A DNA stretch of 64,000 bases from assembly GCA_025769875.1 (NCBI GenBank), contig JAGFNK010000014.1, forward strand, positions 62,001 to 126,000, in the 5' to 3' direction. Positions 11,611-21,173 of this stretch are shown here, in pieces (within the stretch, counting starts at the first letter, position 1; each line of letters starts with the position of its first letter). Origin of the DNA: Russula earlei. Its lineage: Eukaryota; Basidiomycota; Agaricomycetes; Russulales; Russulaceae. The notes under the pieces are model-generated. The model was not told the DNA's origin. It ran no database searches and worked only from the letters and a program-made list of their open reading frames with translations. The position numbers and the translations under genes are program-made.

Positions 11611-13560
11611 TATAGCCTAATTATTGTTGGACTTCATCACATATGCAGGGTACTGAGAGCATATGACAGGAACTCTTCTGTGCATAGAACAGGCCTTGGA
11701 GGTGTTCCATTTGCATAAGAGTGCATTGATTGACCTTGGAGTGTGCAAGCACATCAGTATTCTGAAAATCCAACCCACTGCAGCATTACATCACAGGAAT
11801 TAAGCATTTTGGCTCAGCTGATGGTTTCAACTTAGAATGCTCAGAATGCCTTCATATCAATTACACCAAGCATGCATTTAAGGCCTTTAATCACTATGAT
11901 TACATTATACAAATGGCTTGGTAGATTCAACACTGGGATGCTATGTTTCTCAGTAAGCAATTCTTAGCATGGTCCCTCAAAACACCTTCCCTAGAGTCAG
12001 GACAATCTATAAACATGATGGCACCTTTCATAACCTATTTGATTGCCAAGAATCCACCCCACTACATCTCAACTCAGACTCTAGCAATAAAATACAGTGC
12101 CCTGAACTTTGTCAATACATTGCAGGCCTTCCTACAGAAAATAAATATACCTGATCAATTCACCACACTAAATATCAATGACCAGTTCAGTATCTACAAA
12201 GCAATTTATGTCCACTGGTCAGCAACAACATATTCAGACATAGAAATGTACCATGTTAATGCACTTTCTGAGCACCCTAACAGTGACCATGGACAAGGCT
12301 TAGGACCAAAATTTGACATATTTCTTATGACTGGAAGTGGAAATATTAGGCCTCAGACATCTAAGGGGTTTCAAGGTATATCTCATTAATATTTGCACAG
12401 AATCATCACCAATTATTGTAATTGAAGGGCTTTGCTTAGCTCAGGTCATTTTTCTTTTTCCAACTCCTCAAGCACCTAGGGACTTTCCCTCATCCATCTA
12501 TTGGTTTTGTCTATTCACCAATGTGGATCCCACAACACATATGCATCAAGTTGTACTATCAACTAGAAACTGTCAGAACTCACTGTTGAACAATCCAGTT
12601 CAAGAGTGAGGTAGAAGCTCAGAGACAAGTTAATTGAGTTAGAGAACAAAGTTGGTAAAGTGTATGGTCTAAACAAGTAGCAAAAACCAGAGAGGCACTG
12701 TTACTGGCTGTGAGAGATGATCATAGAGAGAAAGGGCCAGGATGTACTAGATAGGGCAATCCTGAAGGAGTACCCTTGGATAACAGGAGTGCTGCAACCA
12801 AATGGACAGTCTGAAGACTGTCTACTACTTTATTAAGTGCTTATATACTACAAGGGAGCTATTAAATGGAGAACAAGTCATAACCTTATTATTAAGCACA
12901 ATTGAAGATGAGTAAGGCATCAGGGATGCTTAGTGAGCATGCTCAGTCATGCTCAGTAAGCTGCTGAGTAAGGAGGCCCTAGACAATGAGTAAGGGCCTT
13001 TAGTGTCCATATGTTTGCTGTCTAGTGTGCATGCAAAGCATCTGATTCATTTGCTGTAAGCCAGTTTAGGACTGGTCTTTTTGAGACTTGGAGTATCTGA
13101 CAGTGAGGAGGTATTCCTTTATAAGACCCCTTATAAGGTTCTATTAGGGTCCTTAGAGTCAACCCTAATATCAGTATTAAGGTCCCTAATGTTGTCTTAT
13201 AGTTTGTTCTAAGGTTATCAGAGTAAGTCTAATAATGCATTCTAGGGCCTATAGTATCTTCATCAGCATCCAATATAAGGACCCTTAGGGTTCTCCTGAA
13301 GGGTTTTCAGAGGGCCTCCCTTTTGGCCATGTGAACAGGGTGGCACTATAGAGCCTAGGTTTCCTCTAATAGGGAAGGGTCCTTCAAGGGCCCTCTCTGG
13401 GAAATGGTTCACAACAGAAACCACATACCATATTCAGAGGTCATCAGTGTGAAACAAATATAGTGAGGTTGTGCCTTAATCCCACAATTTGGCTCAAACC
13501 AAGTTCCCTTGTTGTGGATAAGAGAAGGTCACAGTATGCAAGCCATCCTAAAGTATTATC
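11610..13560 (+). pseudogene. Plavaka-type DNA transposase remnant, interrupted by an LTR
   Basis: Translating past stops gives the recognisable track LLDFITYA at about 11630, a DGFN...LHINYTKHAFKA block at about 11820-11885, and an open stretch at 11943-12389 continuing to FTNVDPTTHMHQV near 12540. After the LTR at 12571-13416 the same track resumes with a conserved-looking ALIPQFGSN segment near 13470. These blocks in this order match C-terminal parts of basidiomycete Plavaka (EnSpm/CACTA-like) transposases, from memory of the family. Multiple stops and the LTR make it non-functional. The true ends of the element were not found. Confidence 0.62.
12571..13416 (+). mobile_element. Solo LTR, family A copy 3, with 5-bp target-site duplication
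   Basis: Begins TGTCAGAACTCACTG and ends GGTTCACAACA (846 bp). It is flanked by GAAAC at 12566-12570 and 13417-13421. It aligns with copies 1 and 2 throughout, including the CTTATATACTAC promoter-like word and the hairpin at about 12929-12960. Many CpG sites of copy 2 are TpG or CpA here, so this is the oldest or most heavily methylated copy. It sits inside the Plavaka remnant. Confidence 0.9.
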
Positions 13561-13614
13561 TTGAAAGGCACCTAGATTAACATATATTTCAAATGTATGA
13601 GGAGAATGATGTAG

Positions 13615-14157
13615 TGGATTTCGCTCCACCAGAGGCCATGACATGTGGAGCACCTTTGTGGCGTGATGTGCTATGCCTCTTGGATCTGAAAGGACTGAAA
13701 ATAAATTTTTGGAAAACCCCCCTTTGTGGGGGGACTTTACTCAATTGACAGATGGACTCAATCATGCAGCAGGCTTGGAAGCTGCAGATCATGCAAAGCA
13801 AAAGGCCAAAAACCCTAATGTCCTCCCCAATCATCTCACATCCTTAATTGCGAGCAAGAATGTCTCAAGGACACAGTGGAGCTCACAAGATGCAAGCTCA
13901 ATGCCTTGGCTGAAGGCCATAGAGGTGAAGATTGTCTCATAAGTCTTGGTATCATCTTAGCAACCCATGATACACATTTACAAATAGCCTACACCAAAAA
14001 AATGTATTTAGAGAGGCTGGAATGAGCCAAATAACAAGAAGGGGGCACTCACGCATATCGCCTCCCTAAACAATGCTTCCTGCATGCCATCCCAACCCGC
14101 CATCCTGCATGCTGATTGCCATGCCCTCAGGCTTTCCCCCTCTTGTCCTTCTTCACA
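13615..14157 (-). repeat. Left copy of a 540-bp element (inverted relative to 20633-21173)
   Basis: By eye, this segment is the reverse complement of 20633-21173 with scattered substitutions over its whole length. The outer ends of both copies fall at the same word, TGGATTTCGCTCC. The inner end lies just inside the C-terminal codons of the ORF preserved at the right copy, so the left copy is the same element truncated at its 5' side rather than a simple terminal inverted repeat. On the plus strand 13847-14027 stays open for about 60 codons. Confidence 0.85.
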
Positions 14158-14699
14158 ATGATGGATGAATAGTCCATGAATTAATGGAAACATAGATATG
14201 TTACATTGCATGCTTTTCTAGGACCAGTGTTCATGCATCTATTGATCAGTAAGATACATAGTGCAATATAAAAAACTAATTGTCTCCATAGGGCAATGTA
14301 ATGAACCAATATTGTAACAAGCAGACTTCAAGCAGCACCTCCCCTGTACTCTTTTGAGATGCAAGCAGCTGCCAGTTTTCCCTATCTTCTCAAGGTAACA
14401 TAGGTTTGAAAACCATCTGAGAACAATATAATAAATACATGTCTGGCTTGCCTTCCTCTTCAGGGATAGATATTCTTTAATTTTGGGAAGTGAGCTTCCT
14501 ATACACCATCATGGATGAACACAGCCAATTCAGATGAGACAGATTAATCAGAGGAAATATTCTTATCAGCAAAAGAGACTGACACTTTGAAGTGCAACTA
14601 GATACACCCAATGTTGGTAGAGATAAATAATAAAAGTGAGGTTGGAGACGAGCCACCCACATTTGGAAGGTGTTGATGACAAAGAGTTTGTAAGCAATT

Positions 14700-17600
14700 T
14701 GTAAGCTTTTTCCTCTTCGTTTTACTTGCATGCGCATGTTCCCTTTGCATGCGTTCCTTTTTTTTTTTTGATGCGCATTTGTTTCTTCTTCTGCCATCCT
14801 TCTTCCTCTCTTCTCCTGTCCTTCCCACTATTCCTTACCCATGCTCTCACTTCAAGACTCCCACAAGCTTTTAAATTTGACTGGCTATCAAGCTGCTTTC
14901 CCACTCTCATCTTACATGTCACTGCAGAGGTGATGATGACGATGACACAGGCATGGCCACAGTGACCCCACGACAGCCACGAATCTTGAACATGGCCCAT
15001 GAGCCACTGTGATGATCTGGCTGCTGTGATGGCGACGTGCCCATGGCCATGACAACAGCATGGCTCCACCTTCTTGCCATTCCCTGCACCTCCTTGCTGC
15101 AGTTGCGACAATGATGGCGACTCAGGCATGGCCATGGCACCATCACAATGGCCAGGAATCATCAGCATGGCCCATGGCCACTGTGATGATCTGGCTGCCA
15201 TGATGGCAATGTGCCCATGTCCGTGATGACGGCACGTTTGCCCTGGCAAATTTTCTCTTTCTTCTCCCACCCTCTCATGTTCTTCTGCAGTTTGCTTTGC
15301 AAGTTCCTTTCAGCACAGGTGACCACTCCAGGCCAAGACAAGACCACAAGAACACCCAGTGACCATCAACACTCTTCATGCAATTGCCAATTGCTAATCC
15401 AGTGTGTGTTTCATGTTCCTTTCATTTTTTGATTCTTTCTTTCATTTCTATTGCACCTTTTTTTAACCTTTCTCACAATGACAGCATGACCAGCGCCACA
15501 GTGATGACACAGCCCTCAAGATGCTGAGGATTGGTCTACACGTGGGACATGTACATTTTTGCCCTGTCTTTTGTTCTTCTCTCTACCTCCTCAGCTCAAC
15601 TTTGTGTCTTTCCCCGGCCCTGAAAACCATGCCGAGTTCACCCATCGTGCAAGGCGCATGTACGACATGGACACCTGGCCCAGCCCCCTCTTCTTGATGG
15701 GCAGTCGTGCGTGTGCCTCCTCCTCTCCCCACTGCTTCCTTCTCCCATGGACTCTATCATAGGGCTCAGGATGAGATCCGTTTCCCACATTCACGCGTTC
15801 ATGAAAGTGAGTGCTTCCCTTTGTTTATGTGAGTTCATCTGCACTGTTGACCTCCCTTTTCCTGCAGAGAAAATGGTTTTCAAGCATGCCCCTTCTGTGT
15901 TCCTCCCTCTGCCCCTCTCCTGCCTTTCTCACTGCTCCCTCCCTCCATGCATGCCAGGCCAATTCTGACACACGAATCCCAGATGGCACACAACTATGCT
16001 TCTCGCATGCATGAAATTCTCACGTTCTTGTGCACTTGCTCACCCTCGTGCATTCATGTTCGTACCCCATGTGCACTTTTCTCTCACTTTCTCTCCTTCT
16101 TTCCCTCCTTCCTGCAAGACCAACAGCCAAGTATCCCATGCCAGATGGTTCTTCAAGCAAATTCAATCTGTGACAGGTCAATTCCCTCAAATGTGCCTTT
16201 TCCCGTGTGCACTTGCATTTTTTTCTCACGAATTTTTCTATTCCTCCTCTCTCACTTTCTCAACCTCCCATGCATCTCAATACCCTCTGTCCTGCTAGCG
16301 ACCCCAAGGCAAGACCACAAGAGCACCCAATGGCCATGGAGGCAATTCTGTGCAATCATGAACCCTGTGCACTTTTTTTTTCTTTTTTCTTTTTTTTTTC
16401 ATTCTAATCTGTTCTCAGCAACAGCACGATCAGGACTGCAGTGATGACACAGCCATCAAGATGCTGGCAAAGTGTGTTTGTGCATTTTCATTTTTTTCAC
16501 TTTTCTATCTTTCCTCTCTTTTACTTTGCACAGTCCTAACTATGTCTTCCAGGTCTAGGTCATGTGGTGTGCATGTACACGGCCATTCACAGGCCCACAA
16601 AGGGCCATTCTCCCTGCTTTTAAATCCCTCAAATATCGCTGGCCTTTTTTTCCCTGCGCACACTTGCATTTATTGTTTTGACTTTCCACTTTGTTTTCTT
16701 ACCTTTTCTTAGTTTTGGGTTTCTCTCTAATCCACTCCATATTTGAATACCTGACATCTTTTTCCCGTGTGCTCAATTTTCATGTGTTGAGTTAGGCATA
16801 CTTTCTTTCTGTCCCACATGCGTAGTTTTTGCATGTCACAGTGACTAGGTGCATTATTCTGTTTTTGTGGGCTCTCTCATACTTTCCTCAAGTGCTTCAA
16901 GCTCCCTCCACATGCAATGATACAATCCCCACACCCAATACTCAGATGGCAAGGAGTGTGCAGTTTTCCCGTGTTAAGCTGCATGCGTGCGGTTTTCCTC
17001 TTTTTCTCTTTCAGTTTCATGCAAGGTGTCGTTGCAGAACAAGGTTAACAGCCCATTGTCTCATCCCACATGCTAGCAGTGTGTTCTTTTTCTCTTTTCT
17101 TCTGCCCCTTACCACAAAATGCGACAGCATCCAGGATGTACGACACAAATACTGCTGGCATCACAGTCAAGACCCATGAGGGCCATGAGCAGATCACTCA
17201 ACAGCAAATTTTCATTTTCATTGCTTTCTCCCACATGCATGAGTTTCACACATCATGGTGAACAAGCACATGTGCAGTCATTCTCATGCATTGACCAGGT
17301 GCGTATTTCATCTTCATTTTCATGGTTTCTCATCCTATCTCTCCTCCCCTTTCCTCCATCACCCTTCCTCCAGATCATACCATGTTGGCCAACATCTACA
17401 ACCTACGCCACAAGTAACCCATTGACACTACATGGGCACCAGAGAGAGGTGGGTGCAGACGGTGCAGACATTCAAGTTTCTGTGCATCAGCATCGATCCC
17501 TCCCACCCGTCCATGCAACTCAATCCATCTGGCAAGAAATGGGGGCTTTCTCACATGCGTGATCTTCACGCGTTAAGCTGTGTGCATGCATTTTTGTTTT

Positions 17601-18470
17601 TGTTTCTTTCATTTTCATATGAGATGTTGTTGCAAAACATGAGATCAACAAAGCCCATAGTCTCATCTGACATGGCAGCAGTGCGTCCTTTTTTTGTTTT
17701 TCATTTCGTCTCCCACCCTTACCACGAAATGCGATAGCACCCAAAGTGTCTCAGGGAAGTGGGACACGAGTACTGCTGGCATCACAATCAAGACTCCTGA
17801 AGACCAAATGCGATGGCACCCAGAATGTCTCTTGGCACATGTGCATGACACCGGTGCCTTTTTTTTATCTCTGCCCCTTTTCTACAAAATGCAACAACAC
17901 TACTTACTTGCACCACAGTCAAGACAGCTGAGGTCAGTCTTCACCCAATAGCCAAGAAAATCCATGCAACCACAAACTCACGGTTTGCCAGGTCCATCTC
18001 AGCGAGGAGTGAGCTCACTCACTGCTCACCACACTGTATCGCATTTCCTTGTGTGTGCATGTTTCTTTTTCATTTTCTCTCATTTCTTCTTTCCTCTCCC
18101 TCTATGTGCTTGAGTCCAACCCCACACTCAAAATCCCATTGGCACACAACTGTGCTTCCCGCGTGCGTGATCTTGCATGATTCATTTTTTTGCATTTATT
18201 CTCCCATGCCATATCCATGCGGCAACCGTGCATGTGTGCGTGCCCTTGCCAGTTCCAGCTGGCTTTCTTTTACTGGTACGTGCGTGCATTTTTCCTTTTC
18301 TTTCCTCTATCTCACATCTCACATGCTTCTGACCAAAGACTGAAGGACGTGTGACCAGCCAATTCCCACAACCTGAACCCTGATGGCACATGATGGTTTC
18401 CCTCGCATAGTCACATTCTAGCCCAATTGCTTCTCTGCTTCACCATGTGGATGTAATGATTTCATAAGAT
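14700..18470. repeat. Pyrimidine-rich, repeat-filled stretch of unknown origin
   Basis: Long runs of T and CT interspersed with recurring words such as GTGTGCATTTTT, CATGCATG and CCCATGGCCA. A block around 14950-15062 (CCACTGTGATGATCTGGCTG and flanks) recurs at 15136-15231. A block containing TACTGCTGGCATCACA recurs near 17150 and 17772. The many ORFs are low-complexity and unlike known proteins. Probably the interior of a non-autonomous transposon or degraded satellite-like DNA. Confidence 0.5.
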
Positions 18471-18650
18471 ATTTTTTATTTTCCATTGATAATAAATGAG
18501 TTTAATCTATATCCAGTTTAACTGGGCTGAGCTGTAGCACTATGGTTGGTTGTGTGATTAATATCAAGGACAGATACTGATTGGCAGTTGACTTGGCCAT
18601 ATAATGAATTGTGGTCTTTGATAGGATGATTGTAAGAGTTCTGTTATCAG

Positions 18651-18854
18651 TTGAGATTTAGTGGATTGATATCTCAAGGGCAAACAGTGAAGCATGTTGG
18701 GCTGGACCTAAAAAGGCCTGTGTTCACACATGGGCAATTCTATGTGAGGGTGTCAAGGGTGACTTCTATCTCCAACATAAAGGTGATTTGGGAGGAAGAG
18801 AAGAGGGAGGCCTGGACCAAAAATACAGTATATAGTGAAGTGTTACTGGAGTAG
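18651..18854 (+). pseudogene. C-terminal fragment of a Helitron Pif1-like helicase
   Basis: The 67-codon ORF contains SQGQTVKHVGLDL, FTHGQFYVRVSRVTS and KNTVYSEVLL. This is the motif V-VI order at the C-terminus of Pif1/RecD-like helicases encoded by fungal Helitrons. Nothing upstream extends the helicase, so it is a truncated relic. It lies between the two inverted 540-bp copies. Confidence 0.75.
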
Positions 18855-19079
18855 ATATAATAGGATGTGTGTTCAGTATATATTGTTTGTTCTGCTTTAC
18901 CACATAAAGATATATTTTTGAAGCTGCAACAAAGAATGGATCTCCTCTCTGTTTATGAAGCAAAAAAGATTATACATAGTGATTAGTTGATTACTTTCTG
19001 TTTAAGCAAGAAAGGGATTATGCAATGAGACTTTAAGCAAAAAAGGATCACACCCGAGCAATTACACGCAAGTGATGGC

Positions 19080-19285
19080 GGGGGTTCGGGGGTGCAGCCC
19101 CTGACAAGTTTTAATTTCATGCCTAAGGCATGGCTTGCAAGCTGCTACAAAGTGCCAGAGGATGGTTTGCGAGCTTGCTTGCAAGCCATGCTGTAGGCAC
19201 AAAGTGCAGCTTGCAAGCCATGCCATAGGCATAAAATTACAACTTGTACTATAAATGCTGAAGTCTTTGCTTAAGAAAGACTAGC
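19080..19285. repeat. Self-complementary block with repeated GGCTTGCAAGC-type words; possible Helitron 3' end
   Basis: GGCATGGCTTGCAAGC and GCTTGCAAGCCATGCC recur in both orientations over about 150 bp. A stem AGTCTTT...AAAGACT follows and ends in CTAG near 19285. Helitron 3' ends have a short hairpin and CTRR, so this could be one, but here the stem runs into the CTAG rather than lying about 10 bp upstream. CpG-containing bases near 19060-19100 contrast with the CpG-free sequence around them. Confidence 0.35.
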
Positions 19286-19299
19286 ACCAGTTTCACCAA

Positions 19300-20333
19300 T
19301 GGATGAGGGGGTGATTAGTAAGGTTTTCCCTTAGTACACATCAACAAAATCAATCATGTAGGATCTAGTCTTCACTGCTAGTCACTGGTCTCTTCCTATC
19401 ATTTACAGCATAGCCTAGTTGCTAATGATTGCTGAGCAACTCACAGATCATCATCACATAAGCATTCCACAGGAAATGGACCATGCACCACAGTGATGTT
19501 TTCAAACCCCAACATTCTAGGTTCAACTGGCAACAGGCACACCCCAATGCTATGCATCCCCAGGATTTATTATCCCTAGAAAGGTTATATTATCATTATT
19601 CCTCAGACATTACAGTTCAAGGAATAGAGTTCAAACTGAGCTTTAAAACCAAGGACTGATAAGATATAAATTTGAAACTTTGTTGGTGTGCAACCCAATG
19701 CATGCCAAGTTCCTTAGTTCATACTCCTATCTGCTCACTCCTCACTTCACTCATTGTTTACTGCTCTACCCACCCTAAACCCACAGCTAGCAATTTCACT
19801 TGTTATTGAATGTAGTTGAACCTAGAGTGACAAAAGTGAATAATACATCTGGCCTAAATGATTCCAGCCATGCTCAGCTCATCAGATACATAGTTATCTG
19901 CAAATGCCTAGGTGAAAGAAAGAGGTGAGTATATAAGGCAAAGACTAAAGAAACAAAGCTTTCTTACATGCAGCCAACATTTTTATTAGTGACTGGCAAT
20001 AGTAACAAACTCAAGCTCATCCATCCTCATCTTCTTCTTGATCTGGCCAGCATGTATGCTTTCTGGGACAGGGGTTGAAATTGGTGAAGCAATTCATCCA
20101 TGTTGCCCTTTATATAGCTTTTAGCACTACAAAGTATATATCCCATTTTCTAACATAAGACTAACCCACTTATCTTATAGCATAGTGAATGCTCCACCCA
20201 ATAGGTCAGTGCTAGACTGGCTTTCAACATACCTTATCAGTGCTGGTGGAGATTTTCATGGGCAATATAGGCATTATTATATGAACTGATCAATACTCTC
20301 CTTACCTGCATTTTTCCTGCTAACCAACAGTTC
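19300..20333. other. CpG-free spacer; no gene
   Basis: No ORF above 60 codons and no recognisable repeat. I saw no CG dinucleotide in this stretch. Consistent with old, methylated transposon sequence. Confidence 0.5.
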
Positions 20334-20663
20334 ATGGTCAAACCTCAAGGCAAGATTCAGCCCCAGTACACCACTGATGCCACAGATTTAGAACATAAGG
20401 GCTTGGCTATAATATCCTTAGATTTGTACCATGGTGAGGTGCTTTCAAGAGATATGGGAGGTGGTGAGCAGAATGTGGGTATTCTTGACTTTATCATGGT
20501 CAAAGCTAGTCAATCCCTACACAAAGATCATTTTCTGGTCTTTGTAGAAGTAAAGCCCCATGATATCACAGAGGCAACCAGCTTGGGACAAGTAGCTTGG
20601 GTCTTTTCAAGACAGAATTACAATAGAATGTTTGTGAAGAAGGACAAGAGGGGGAAAGCCTGA
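20334..20663 (+). pseudogene. Fragment with a possible PD-(D/E)XK nuclease-like core, part of the 540-bp element family
   Basis: A 109-codon ORF. It contains GILDFIMV followed about 20 residues later by FLVFVEVK, an arrangement (acidic residue, then E-x-K on a hydrophobic strand) like the PD-(D/E)XK nuclease core. The last ten codons lie inside the right 540-bp repeat copy, so the ORF belongs to that element. No upstream coding was found; it is probably the 3' remnant of a transposon gene. The nuclease assignment rests on two short motifs. Confidence 0.35.
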
Positions 20664-21173
20664 GGGTGTGGCAATCAGCACACAGGATGGCAGGTTGAGA
20701 TGGCATGTGGGAAGCATTGTTCAGGGAGGCGATACACACAAATGCCTGCATGTTATTTGGCTCGTTCCAGCCTCTCTAAATACATTTTTTGGTGTAGGCT
20801 ATTCATAAATGTGTATCATGGGTTGCTAAGATGATACCAAGACTTGTGAGACAATCTTTGCCTCTACGGCCTTCAGCTGAGGCATCAAGCTTGCATCTCA
20901 TGAGCTCCACTGTGTCCTTGAGACATTCTTGCTCACAATTAAGGATGTGAGATGATTGGGGAGGACATTAGGTTTTTTTTGGCCTTTTGCTTTGCATGAT
21001 CTGTGGCTTCCAAGCCTGCTGCATGATCAAGTCCATCTGTCAATTGAGTAAAGTCCCCCCACAAAGGGGGGTTTTCCAAAAATTTGTTTTTGGTCCTTTC
21101 GGATCCAAGAGGCATAGCATGTCACACCACAAAGGTGCTCTGCACATCATGGCCTCTGGTGGAGCAAAATCCA
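20633..21173 (+). repeat. Right copy of the 540-bp element
   Basis: Inverted counterpart of 13615-14157. It includes the last codons of the preceding ORF and ends at GGAGCAAAATCCA. It holds four of the five CpG sites that I can find between 19240 and 23590, suggesting that it arrived later than its surroundings or came from a less mutated source. Confidence 0.85.

Noticed and set aside
14722..15270. 182-codon minus-strand ORF and similar ORFs in the pyrimidine-rich field
   Set aside because: Composition follows the simple repeats; no domain and no codon-level constraint visible.
13615..21173. Classic terminal inverted repeats of one 7.6-kb DNA transposon
   Set aside because: The right copy extends inward into an ORF absent from the left copy and I see no target-site duplication. 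Kept only as a hypothesis.
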